DNA from: Candidatus Pacebacteria bacterium CG10_big_fil_rev_8_21_14_0_10_44_54
GTDB taxonomy: Bacteria > Patescibacteriota > Microgenomatia > UBA1400 > PJMF01
Assembly (NCBI GenBank): GCA_002772695.1
Contig: PFDI01000020.1
Span: 1 to 35,424, forward strand
Direction: 5' to 3'
DNA: 35,424 bases
A program made the translations under genes and the position numbers. The notes beneath the pieces were generated by a model that searched no databases, had not been told where the DNA came from, and saw only the letters and a list, made by a program, of their open reading frames with translations. Shown here in pieces: positions 24,900 through 31,946 of the stretch (within the stretch, counting starts at the first letter, position 1; every line of letters starts with the position of its first letter).

Positions 24900-26228
24900 A
24901 TGCCCAATCTCGGACTCACCTTCTTCTCACTCCTCTCGCTTCTTGTTTTGTCTGTCGTGTATTTTTTTCTCATTAGCGAGAAGTTAAATAAAGTTATCGT
25001 CTCGATGCTTGGCGCAGTTTTTCTCATTTTTATGCAGGTGTTTCGTAGCTTGACCCACACCTCACAAGAAAATGCCTTTTTGTTTATTAGTCACAACCTC
25101 GATGTGTTGTTCTTCGTCATCGGTATGATGATTCTAGTAGGCATCATCCGCGACTCTGGCTTGTTTGAAGCGATTGCTATCTGGTTAGTCAAAAGAGTCC
25201 GCGGCAATCCACGCCTGCTTCTCATTTCACTTGGTTACCTAACGCTCGTTATGACGATGCTCTTTTCAAACATTCCTACCATATTAATCATGGTGCCAAT
25301 CATTCTTATTCTCATTCGCTCTCTCAAGTTACCCTATCTGCCCTACCTCTTTACCATTGTGATGATGGCAAACATTGGCGGTGCCATGACACCAATCTCA
25401 GATCCGACAACTTACTACCAAGCCAAAACAGTTGGCTTAGGATTTTTTGAGGTCTTGAGTAACTCAGGTGTAATCGTCCTTTTGCTCTCGGTTGTTTCAC
25501 TTATCTATACGCTTTGGTTTTTTCGTAAACCACTGGCAGCGATCAAGGTGTCTCGCTCCGCAGTCGCCCTCTATAAACCAAGTTCTGCCTTGGGCAATCG
25601 CCGCGTCCTCTACCGCGGCACCCCAATCCTAGCACTAGCCATTCTCCTCATGATGAGCAAAGAATGGATCAAAACAAACACAGGCATCACGCTCGACAAT
25701 GCCTCAGTCACACTGGGGGCAGCCTTTCTCTGTATGCTACTGTTTCATCGTGAGCCAAAAAAAGTTTTTCGCGACCTGATCGACTGGGAAATTATTTTTT
25801 TCTTCATGGGTTTATTTGTTGTTGTTGGCGCACTTGAGTTTACCAACGTTATTGAGCTACTCGCACATGGACTAGTCAAACTTTCTCATGGCAGCATGGC
25901 TCTGCTTACACTCCTGATAGCGACTGGCTCTGCCTTGCTCTCGACTTTTATCGATAATGTGCCGTACAACATTACTATGGTTGGCGCTATCCAAGCTATG
26001 GAAAAATCTGGCATTGCGGTGTACCCGCTCTGGTGGGCGCTCAATCTCGGCACGAGCATTGGCGGCGCAGGCTCGCCGATCGCGGCGGCTTGTAATGTAA
26101 TCGCTTTTGGCCAAGCAGAAAAAGAAGGCTACAAAACGGGCTTCGTGCAGTACCTCCAACTGGCACTGCCACTCGTGATCATTAATAGTCTCGTGGCGTT
26201 TGGGATTTTGTGGTTGCGGTTTTTATAA
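24900..26228 (+). CDS. ArsB/NhaD-type ion transporter
   Basis: The 442-residue protein has about 11-12 membrane segments. It belongs to the ion transporter superfamily (arsenite permease, Na+/H+ antiporter NhaD, SLC13-like): the two inverted repeats each carry a re-entrant motif, LFSNIPTILIMVPI (about 121-134) and STFIDNVPYNITMVG (about 347-361), corresponding to the DNVTT-type signatures, and GGAMTPISDPTTYY follows the first. The N-terminal helix is not a cleaved signal. Transported ion unknown: candidates are Na+, an anion such as arsenite, or dicarboxylates. No arsR or arsC neighbour supports arsenite. Ends 6 nt into the convergent ATP-grasp gene. Confidence 0.8.
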   Translation: MPNLGLTFFSLLSLLVLSVVYFFLISEKLNKVIVSMLGAVFLIFMQVFRSLTHTSQENAFLFISHNLDVLFFVIGMMILVGIIRDSGLFEAIAIWLVKRVRGNPRLLLISLGYLTLVMTMLFSNIPTILIMVPIILILIRSLKLPYLPYLFTIVMMANIGGAMTPISDPTTYYQAKTVGLGFFEVLSNSGVIVLLLSVVSLIYTLWFFRKPLAAIKVSRSAVALYKPSSALGNRRVLYRGTPILALAILLMMSKEWIKTNTGITLDNASVTLGAAFLCMLLFHREPKKVFRDLIDWEIIFFFMGLFVVVGALEFTNVIELLAHGLVKLSHGSMALLTLLIATGSALLSTFIDNVPYNITMVGAIQAMEKSGIAVYPLWWALNLGTSIGGAGSPIAAACNVIAFGQAEKEGYKTGFVQYLQLALPLVIINSLVAFGILWLRFL

Positions 26229-28634
26229 GACACTCGTTTGCAAGTGATAAAACGGCTCACGACCCTTATATCTATTGATTGTCAAAGCGATAATTTTTTC
26301 TAAAAAATCTCCATACTGTTTGCCCTGGATCGCAAAAACCCTCGGCAGACAATCGCTACGATTTATCGACGGATTTGGATTGAGTTCGAGCACAAATGGG
26401 TTTCCCTGGGCATCCACCTTAATCTCCACCCTACCGTAATCGTGAGCGTCGAGTATATTATATGTGTCCAAAGCTATTTCAGAAATCAACGACAGTAGTT
26501 TTCTACTGACTTTTTGCGGTGGTTCTTGTATTACTAGATTGTCTTTGTAAACCTTGTTTTCTGCAAACTTGGCATCAAACGGATAGATATGCCAGTATCC
26601 TTTTGGCAACTTGGAGAAAATGGTACGAGACAATGGTAAGACTTCCAAATCTTCCGACGTATTGCCGATTATCGACACATCATACTCGTCACCCGCTATA
26701 TACTCTTCTACCAATGCTGGACGACCAAGTCCGACAACCACTCGCTCTAGTTGTTGCTTAAGCTGCTCTTTATTCTCGACCACAGAGTCATTATCGATAC
26801 CAATAGAATTATCTGTGTTAGCTGGTTTGACGATCAGCGGAAATCGCAAGTCATCATTGATTTCATCTGATAGTTCATAGATGTAGTCCCATTTTGGCGT
26901 GGGAATAGAGTGATAGCTCAATAATTTCTTGACACGAATTTTATCAATACAAAGACCCAATGTAAGCGGATTAGATCCCGTATATGGTAGCTTCATCGCA
27001 TCGAGAATCGCTGCAGCATGCGGCTCCAACAAGCTAGACTCATGTATTCGCTCGCAAACATTAAATACCAAATCAATGCCCCTTGTCTGCAAGGTGCGGA
27101 TTGCTTGCGATAAATTATTAAAATCAATATACGTTGTCATGTAACTTCGAGACTGCAATTCTTTCTGTATATTTTGTCCAACACTAGCCAGTTCTTCCTC
27201 AACTGCGCCAGTTCCGCCAGCAAACGAGTTGCACGCTACACCAATGTGTAGTTTTCGCTGGTCCTTCAGCGACATGCGACGAATGCGATCAATCTTTGCA
27301 GAATGAGCTGCTCCACTTCTGAGTGATGCACTCGCAAAACGCGTGGCACGAGATGTTTTTCCCAAGGTAGAGCCACCATCAAATGGTACTACGTCATACT
27401 CAACTGACTTGCGAGCCATTTTTAAGTTTTCTTGTGCATCAGAAAAATTATCACCAGAAACGGTAATGTAGCCCAAGTAATCATACCCATCAGGAGGGAC
27501 AAAAACTGACTCGCCAATTTCTTTGCCAAAGTAGAACTGCTCGATCGGCAACTCCTTTAGTCTTGCTTCGTCGATGCGAATTGAAGTGAGGACACCAGAT
27601 TGTTTAGTATGCAGGGCTTCTGTCATCACCTGCTTTTTTGGTGTCAAATCATATCTAGTCGGTATGTACTCACCAAGCGCAATAGCTACACCAGATTCAA
27701 TTAAGTCGACTCCATACACCTGTTTGCTCGATATATAGATTTCATCTGCCCCCATGCGCAAGTTACACTCAAGCGGCACCGGACCAGACTTAGTTATTTT
27801 TGCCTCAAAATGAATGGTACCAAACTGTAAACCCAAGTGTTCCAATACTTCACTGGCCATACGAATCAGCGTCTGTTGTGCATCGTCTGGCAAGCTACTC
27901 GGCATTGCGTGAGTAGTCTCAAGAAAAAATGGCTCAGCAGTACCATAATTATCAGCAACAACAGCGTACTTCACCCTTCCATTCTGAACCAACATATCAA
28001 TGTCAACTTCGTCTCCATCTATGTACTCCTCCACCATGATGTCGACTCCATCATAAAACTGAGAATCTAACTCGGGAGTAGCAGTTTTGAGAACATATTC
28101 ATATGTCTCACGTAATTCATCAGGAGTATTTGCCTTAACTACCAAAATACTACCACCACCCCAAGCTGGCTTGACAACTACAGGAAAAGAAAGCTCATGT
28201 ATAGCTTGCTCAAGATCTTTCTGCGAAGTGAGTTTAAGATACTTGGGCGAAGCAATGCCATGCTTTTGACAAAATGTTCGAAATTCAAATTTGTTGCGTG
28301 CAATTTTGGCAACCAAGACAGAAAAACCTATTAATTTCATTTTTTCAGCAATCTTGCTTGTTAAAACAACATCGTTTTCCCAAAAATTATAAATCCCATC
28401 AATTTTGTTTGTTTTGCAGTAGGCCTCTACCTGAGCCACCCTCCTATCGTGCTGCGACATATCTCCCAGTATCCAATCAGCTGCATAAGGAGCTGCCCAA
28501 TTTTTTTCCCCATTTACGATCACAAGCGCAAGACCAAGCTTATGGAGTTTTTGCAGGATAAAGCGCTTGATTGGACCACCGGTACCAACAATTAACAGTG
28601 TTTTACCTCGAAAAATTGGTGCAAAATTTTGCAT
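26223..28634 (-). CDS. Tandem ATP-grasp protein: carbamoyl-phosphate-synthase-like plus D-Ala-D-Ala-ligase-like
   Basis: ATP-grasp enzymes join a carboxylate to an amine via an acyl phosphate. Two such domains are fused in 803 residues. The N-terminal one (about 1-400) has a Rossmann-like start (LLIVGTGGPIKRF), FPVVVKPAWGGGSILVVK, VEEYIDGDEVDIDM and the Mg site PLECNLRMGADE, plus a lid-like IDEARLKELP/GYITVSGDNFSDAQE part. The C-terminal one (about 470-800) resembles Ddl: KLHIGVACNS, LPYTGSNPLTLGLCIDK, FPLIVKPANTDNSIGID, VEEYIAGDEYDVS, and EIKVDAQGNPFVLELNPNPS (Mg site). It lacks the Ddl HGxxGEDG loop, having FNVCERIHESSLLEP instead, so it is not a standard cell-wall Ddl. It may make a dipeptide or modify a peptide; substrate unknown. 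Monocistronic. Confidence 0.85.
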   Translation of the reverse strand: MQNFAPIFRGKTLLIVGTGGPIKRFILQKLHKLGLALVIVNGEKNWAAPYAADWILGDMSQHDRRVAQVEAYCKTNKIDGIYNFWENDVVLTSKIAEKMKLIGFSVLVAKIARNKFEFRTFCQKHGIASPKYLKLTSQKDLEQAIHELSFPVVVKPAWGGGSILVVKANTPDELRETYEYVLKTATPELDSQFYDGVDIMVEEYIDGDEVDIDMLVQNGRVKYAVVADNYGTAEPFFLETTHAMPSSLPDDAQQTLIRMASEVLEHLGLQFGTIHFEAKITKSGPVPLECNLRMGADEIYISSKQVYGVDLIESGVAIALGEYIPTRYDLTPKKQVMTEALHTKQSGVLTSIRIDEARLKELPIEQFYFGKEIGESVFVPPDGYDYLGYITVSGDNFSDAQENLKMARKSVEYDVVPFDGGSTLGKTSRATRFASASLRSGAAHSAKIDRIRRMSLKDQRKLHIGVACNSFAGGTGAVEEELASVGQNIQKELQSRSYMTTYIDFNNLSQAIRTLQTRGIDLVFNVCERIHESSLLEPHAAAILDAMKLPYTGSNPLTLGLCIDKIRVKKLLSYHSIPTPKWDYIYELSDEINDDLRFPLIVKPANTDNSIGIDNDSVVENKEQLKQQLERVVVGLGRPALVEEYIAGDEYDVSIIGNTSEDLEVLPLSRTIFSKLPKGYWHIYPFDAKFAENKVYKDNLVIQEPPQKVSRKLLSLISEIALDTYNILDAHDYGRVEIKVDAQGNPFVLELNPNPSINRSDCLPRVFAIQGKQYGDFLEKIIALTINRYKGREPFYHLQTSVL

Positions 28635-28654
28635 ACTTGTATGCAGAAATTATA
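28631..28654 (-). promoter_or_regulatory. -10 box and inverted repeat at the start of the tandem ATP-grasp gene
   Basis: TATAAT (28649-28654, minus strand) ends 14 nt before the ATG at 28634. Between them, 28631-28644 is a perfect inverted repeat with 6-nt arms (gcatac, 2-nt loop, gtatgc) that would cover the transcript start and the start codon. It overlaps a second perfect 14-bp palindrome at 28620-28633 in the first codons. These could be an operator or a small hairpin occluding the start codon. Confidence 0.4.
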
Positions 28655-28704
28655 CGCTTTCTACACAAAACACAATTGGTAGGAATCCGGCACTAGTAAT
28701 TGCC

Positions 28705-28734
28705 TTGACTAACTGTATAATTCCACTCTAGAGT
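28705..28734 (+). promoter_or_regulatory. Candidate promoter of the RRM protein gene, long leader
   Basis: TTGACT (28705-28710) and TAGAGT (28729-28734) are 18 nt apart. A stronger -10 match, TATAAT at 28716-28721, has no good -35. Whichever is used, the leader to ATG 28860 would be about 120-140 nt, in contrast to the near-leaderless genes elsewhere. The 225-nt gap (28635-28859) holds nothing else that I recognise. Confidence 0.3.
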
Positions 28735-28859
28735 TATAAATTCTTTTTATTCATATTTTAAACATTCCCCTATATAGTCCTTGACCGTGAACCGTACCTT
28801 TTCTTTCTCTCGCCATTTATCCTGTAGTACTAGTAGTAATTCTCCAGAAAGGGGAAAAT

Positions 28860-29264
28860 ATGTCTGATCAATACGATCAACAAGAAAACAAGGCAAAGTT
28901 GTTTATCGGCAACTTACCTTGGAGCGTCACCGAGGATCAGCTCAGAGAGCTGCTCTCACAATATGGTGAACTCAAAGCGGATGGTGGCATCGCCATTATT
29001 ACCGACCATATGTCCGGTAGACCAAAAGGCTTTGCTTTTGCAGAGTTTACAACCGCAGAGGCAGCAGCAGCCGCAGTCGAAGGACTCAATGGCTTCGAAC
29101 TCGAAGGCCGCGCACTCGTTGTCAACATTGCTCGACCTCGTGCTCCACGCCCAGCAGGTGGTGGATACGGTGGCGGTGGTGGCTACAATCGCGATAACCG
29201 CGGTGGTGGTGGCTACAACAATCGCGACAATCGCGGTGGTGGTGGCTACGGCCGAGACCGATAA
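28860..29264 (+). CDS. RNA-binding protein: single RRM with glycine-rich tail
   Basis: A typical single RRM occupies about residues 12-92 of 134: RNP2 is LFIGNLP (about 14-20) and RNP1 is KGFAFAEF (about 52-59), with the aromatic residues that stack on RNA bases present. The tail (about 95-134) is Gly/Asn/Arg/Tyr-rich (RGGGGYNNRDNR type), as in cyanobacterial and eukaryotic glycine-rich RNA-binding proteins that respond to cold. It probably binds single-stranded RNA or RNA secondary structures. It has a strong Shine-Dalgarno (AAAGGGG, 28848-28854, 5 nt before the ATG), unlike most first genes in the window, and a strong terminator after it, suggesting high expression. Confidence 0.9.
   Translation: MSDQYDQQENKAKLFIGNLPWSVTEDQLRELLSQYGELKADGGIAIITDHMSGRPKGFAFAEFTTAEAAAAAVEGLNGFELEGRALVVNIARPRAPRPAGGGYGGGGGYNRDNRGGGGYNNRDNRGGGGYGRDR
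29187..29252 (+). repeat. In-frame tandem repeat, two 33-bp units in the glycine-rich tail
   Basis: Units 29187-29219 and 29220-29252 differ at only a few positions. Each encodes NRDNRGGGGYN or a near variant (11 residues), so unit changes keep the frame. The repeat makes the tail prone to length variation. Confidence 0.75.
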
Positions 29265-29290
29265 ACCTTTTCACTGAGTGAATCTAATAA

Positions 29291-29319
29291 AAAAACCCCC
29301 GCCATCGGCGGGGGTTTTT
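29291..29319. terminator. Strong intrinsic terminator, bidirectional
   Basis: A perfect 13-bp stem (29291-29303 with 29307-29319) and an ATC loop, with five A-T pairs flanking an 8-bp GC-rich core. On the plus strand it ends in a T-run after the RRM gene; on the minus strand the A-run at 29288-29295 gives U-rich RNA after the cysteine-rich gene. It therefore ends transcription from both sides. Confidence 0.9.
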
Positions 29320-29346
29320 GGTTAGTATCTGTAACTAGGCAAAGAA

Positions 29347-29523
29347 CTACTTTGCTGTTTTGCAGTCTTCACAACCATTGCAATCACAGTTGCCTTCTTC
29401 ACCACAAGCACAGTCATCCTTCTTGCAATCATCGCAGTCATCACACTGACACTTTTCTTCTTTGCCGCATGTACACTCGCCGTCCTCACAACATCCACCT
29501 TTTTTCATTTGATCGTCGTTCAT
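29347..29523 (-). CDS. Small cysteine-rich acidic protein, metallothionein-like
   Basis: This 58-residue gene encodes a protein with 14 Cys, at residues 11, 12, 17, 19, 25, 27, 30, 33, 38, 40, 46, 48, 51 and 54, in repeated C-x-C and C-x2-C patterns (CTCG, CQCDDCDDC, CACG, CDCNGCEDC). The rest is mostly Asp, Glu, Lys and Gly with no aromatic or large hydrophobic residues. This composition fits a metal-binding metallothionein-like protein, but the spacing matches no family I recognise. Start ATG 29523 has the Shine-Dalgarno GGGAG (29528-29532). It lies 27 nt downstream of the cytidine deaminase gene and just before the strong terminator, so it is probably the second gene of that operon. Metal binding is inferred from composition only. 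Confidence 0.8.
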   Translation of the reverse strand: MNDDQMKKGGCCEDGECTCGKEEKCQCDDCDDCKKDDCACGEEGNCDCNGCEDCKTAK

Positions 29524-29550
29524 GTCTCTCCCTTTTTTATTACTACTACT

Positions 29551-29970
29551 TTACTCTGGCCAAGGATAACTAACCATCTCGCCAAACAATACCTCTTTTG
29601 TCTCTCCCAGATTATTTGAAAGAATAATCAATGTCTCAATTCCGCTTCGTCGGCTACTTTCGTAGAGCAACTGCTTGCATAGATGACACGGATTGATAAA
29701 TTCACCAGATTTTTTATCTTCTTTGCTGGCAGCTACCGCGATCGCAAGAATCTCACCTTCTCCGTGGGCTGCCGCGTGGATGAGCGCCGCCTGCTCGCCA
29801 TGGACTGTGAGCGTATAGGTGTCAGAAAAATAGCTTACTGCCGCATAGATGTTTCCCGCTTTGGTCAACACAGCCGCGCTATAATTGCTGTTATTCTTGA
29901 GGGCGAACTCATTTTGCAATACTTCTTTTGCCGCTGCGACGAGTGCTTCTTTTTGGGGCTTGGTAATCAT
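29551..29970 (-). CDS. cdd: Cytidine deaminase-like protein
   Basis: From ATG 29970 the 139-residue protein shows the zinc motifs of the cytidine deaminase superfamily: HGEQAAL (about 59-65, form of HxE with His ligand and catalytic Glu) and PCHLCKQLL (about 94-102, two Cys ligands). It lacks nothing of the tetrameric, about 130-residue Cdd type, which salvages cytidine and deoxycytidine. A blasticidin-deaminase-like role cannot be excluded. A longer frame to 30003 is not used, because TATAAT at 29977-29982 ends 6 nt before ATG 29970. First gene of a unit with the cysteine-rich protein gene. Confidence 0.85.
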   Translation of the reverse strand: MITKPQKEALVAAAKEVLQNEFALKNNSNYSAAVLTKAGNIYAAVSYFSDTYTLTVHGEQAALIHAAAHGEGEILAIAVAASKEDKKSGEFINPCHLCKQLLYESSRRSGIETLIILSNNLGETKEVLFGEMVSYPWPE

Positions 29971-29976
29971 TCGGTC

Positions 29977-29982
29977 ATTATA
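29977..29982 (-). promoter_or_regulatory. -10 box of the deaminase/cysteine-rich operon, leaderless
   Basis: TATAAT ends 6 nt upstream of the deaminase ATG, so transcription would begin at or next to the start codon. The -35 region (TGTGA-like at the right distance) is weak. Confidence 0.5.
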
Positions 29983-30037
29983 ATCTATCCTAATAAGAAT
30001 CACACTTTCTACCGTAAGTACGTTAGAATAGCCTGAT

Positions 30038-30199
30038 ATGAATCAAGCAGCTCCTACCGTCACCTGCAAAGATATCGAAGGCAACGAATATTCCGTTTCC
30101 GCAGATAAGCTTACTTTCCGCCCTGCTACCCGCGCGCAGGATATTCTGGATGCGTACAATTTTCTCAACCTGCAAAAGTTTTCTGTAACGAACTCTTAA
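30038..30199 (+). CDS. Small 53-residue protein, possibly a Nudix N-terminal remnant
   Basis: This ATG-to-TAA frame encodes 53 residues. Residues 8-30 (VTCKDIEGNEYSVSADKLTFRPA) resemble the segment preceding the catalytic core in some small Nudix hydrolases (CKDxxGNEY...LTFRPS). After that the similarity ends and no GX5EX7REUXEEXGU box follows. TAGAAT (30024-30029) ends 8 nt before the ATG, in the same architecture as neighbouring real genes. So it is either a degraded Nudix gene or a short independent protein. Confidence in the Nudix link is low. Confidence 0.45.
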   Translation: MNQAAPTVTCKDIEGNEYSVSADKLTFRPATRAQDILDAYNFLNLQKFSVTNS

Positions 30200-30258
30200 T
30201 CAGAGATTGATAAGGAACATCTCTGGCATACGAATTGAGAGCGATCGACCAGTTGGCT

Positions 30259-30840
30259 TTAAGTTAATTTCTGCCCAATCCACTCTGCCAACTGCTTACG
30301 ATTAATCAGAACAGTGCCGCTCCGCTTTGCCAGCTCAATCGCCTGGTGAGTAAAATAATTATTCGTTATCACCATGGTCGTATCACACTTATAGTAGTCT
30401 CTCCCACCAAGCACCTGATAAATTGCCTCAACGCCAACCAGATACGAGTAGCGTTTTACCTGAATCGCAATTTTTTGGCCATCCTTGCTGACTGTAATAT
30501 CTGCGCCGAAATCCCCCTCCGCCTTGGTCACGCGAACATCGGAGTAGCCCTGGTGTCTGAGTAGTCGCGCGACATAGTGTTCAAACTTGAAACCATTCAT
30601 CGTGTCGATCTGCTCGAGCGAAAACAATCGAGACTGCCGCGCCTGTCGATATAAGAAGACCACTGCAAAAAGTACCGCGCCGAGCACAACAATGAGTAAG
30701 CCTACTCCCAAAAGTGACAGCAAATGTTCTGAACTTGAAACTCCTGTGTAAAAAGCTGCCAGTGCACCGATTGCCACCAGAACAAACACGCCCTCGGGAA
30801 TGTTTGATTTAGATCGTCGTCGGTAGTATCTTTTTGCCAT
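30259..30840 (-). CDS. Membrane-anchored Mrr-type restriction endonuclease-fold protein
   Basis: The 193-residue protein has a basic N-terminus, two membrane segments (about 17-37 and 42-66, LGVGLLIVVLGAVLFAVVFL), and a soluble C-terminal nuclease fold (about 80-193). The catalytic pattern is EGDFGADITVSKDG...AIQVKRYS, with Asp, then Gln-x-Lys as in Mrr and archaeal Holliday-junction-resolvase-like (PD-D/ExK) nucleases, preceded by a conserved Glu in FEHYVARLL. Such two-helix Mrr proteins are widespread and of unknown cellular role; they may act in DNA uptake or defence at the membrane. Divergent to the phosphatase gene (starts 35 nt apart). A possible -10 box would leave a leader of about 20 nt. 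Confidence 0.85.
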   Translation of the reverse strand: MAKRYYRRRSKSNIPEGVFVLVAIGALAAFYTGVSSSEHLLSLLGVGLLIVVLGAVLFAVVFLYRQARQSRLFSLEQIDTMNGFKFEHYVARLLRHQGYSDVRVTKAEGDFGADITVSKDGQKIAIQVKRYSYLVGVEAIYQVLGGRDYYKCDTTMVITNNYFTHQAIELAKRSGTVLINRKQLAEWIGQKLT

Positions 30841-30875
30841 CGTTCGGTTCTCACACCAATAGGATAGTATAAGGT

Positions 30876-31214
30876 ATGACCAAGCTAAAAATTCTCGTCG
30901 TCTGCTCTCGCAATAAAATACGGAGCCTCACTGCAGAGGTATTGTACAAAAACAACCCTCATATCATTGTACGATCTGTCGGCACCAGTCCAAGTGCGCG
31001 TAGGAAAATCACACAAGCCAACATTGATTGGGCAGATACCATTCTTTGCATGGAACAAAAACACATGCAAATTATTCAACAACAATTTGGCAAACATAAT
31101 CTCCCAACCCTACAAGTACTCGATATTGCAGACGAATACGAATATATGGATCCAGAATTGGTGGAAATGCTGCAGCGAGAGATTGAACTTATTTTGTCTT
31201 CAAACCTGGATTAG
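30876..31214 (+). CDS. Small protein tyrosine phosphatase-like protein (COG4551 type)
   Basis: The 112-residue protein has the P-loop VCSRNKIRSLTAE (about 9-21), which is C-x5-R-S as in low-molecular-weight tyrosine phosphatases, and DIADEYEYMDPELVEML near the C-terminus, with an Asp-Pro that may supply the general acid. At 112 residues it is shorter than classical LMW phosphatases (about 150) and fits the compact bacterial COG4551 group. It probably hydrolyses phosphotyrosine or a small phosphoester; no kinase is visible nearby. A TAGTAT box (30865-30870) ends 5 nt before the ATG. Its last 26 nt overlap the convergent HAD gene. Confidence 0.8.
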   Translation: MTKLKILVVCSRNKIRSLTAEVLYKNNPHIIVRSVGTSPSARRKITQANIDWADTILCMEQKHMQIIQQQFGKHNLPTLQVLDIADEYEYMDPELVEMLQREIELILSSNLD

Positions 31215-31923
31215 TTATTTCATCCAAACTTTTTACTAGTCTAATCCCCTTTTCAAGCAATATCGTTCTATTCAAACCAATTGCTTTAAGCACAAGGCTA
31301 CTCGTCTCAATGCTTTCAAGTAAAACCACCTGGATCCGCATCCCCAAACTCATCGCCATATCCGATACCCAGACTGCCGTCCGCACATCATTTTCAACGA
31401 GCACCAACTGGGTGCTGGGAGACCTCTCTGCTTGCTCTTTTAAAAACGCCATCTTCCACGCTGCCGAAGACCAACCACTCGGTTTGAGAAATATTCTGTT
31501 TTCGTTCTCAGATTTGAAATAGCTGATTATCTCTAATCGCTCCAGCTCTGCCTCAGTCAGTCTTCGCAAGACGCTCTCGCCTCTACCAGTGAGAACAGCC
31601 AACTGCACTACAGGAGAATCTGGATTGGCTAATTCCTCAAGCATCTCTTTCGCATGCTTTTGTAACTCCCTTCCAGAGTGCCACCAGCGCTTCCACGCCG
31701 CTTTCAGTCCAGTTTTTTGCGCGGGGCTCCAAACAGACAGATCGGGAAGAGATGTTTCAGTTACTTTTTTTAGTGCTGCAAGATAACCACTCGTTACAAA
31801 TGGCGTACGAGCCAGCAACTCACTGAATAAAGCGCCCCAAGAAGCGGGACCTTTCAATAACGTACCGTCAAGGTCAAAATAATACTTGCTTTCTTCTAGA
31901 TCAACCTCAGCACTTGTTTCCAT
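31189..31923 (-). CDS. HAD-superfamily protein, larger
   Basis: The 244-residue protein carries motif I YFDLDGTLLKG (about 15-25), motif II VLTGRGES (about 113-120, Thr), a possible motif III Lys in KPSGWSSAAWK, and motif IV VLVENDVRTAVW (about 170-181, which has E-N-D rather than the usual D-D). It has a helical cap between I and II. The weakened motif IV could mean altered metal binding, so activity is uncertain. TACAAT (31932-31937) ends 8 nt before the ATG, fitting a leaderless start. It lies 23 nt downstream of the cyclase pseudogene on the same strand and overlaps the phosphatase gene at its 3' end. Confidence 0.7.
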   Translation of the reverse strand: METSAEVDLEESKYYFDLDGTLLKGPASWGALFSELLARTPFVTSGYLAALKKVTETSLPDLSVWSPAQKTGLKAAWKRWWHSGRELQKHAKEMLEELANPDSPVVQLAVLTGRGESVLRRLTEAELERLEIISYFKSENENRIFLKPSGWSSAAWKMAFLKEQAERSPSTQLVLVENDVRTAVWVSDMAMSLGMRIQVVLLESIETSSLVLKAIGLNRTILLEKGIRLVKSLDEITNPGLKTK

Positions 31924-31946
31924 TTCGGCAGATTGTACCGCTATGT

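Noticed and set aside
29352-29573. Plus-strand His/Cys-rich frame over the cysteine-rich gene
   Set aside because: It is the antisense shadow of the 58-residue gene at 29347-29523, which has a Shine-Dalgarno and ordered Cys motifs. It lies right after the terminator of the RRM gene with no promoter.
30201-30225. Inverted repeat cagagat...atctctg as a terminator after the 53-residue gene
   Set aside because: The arms are 7 bp with an 11-nt loop and no T-run follows. It is too weak to call.
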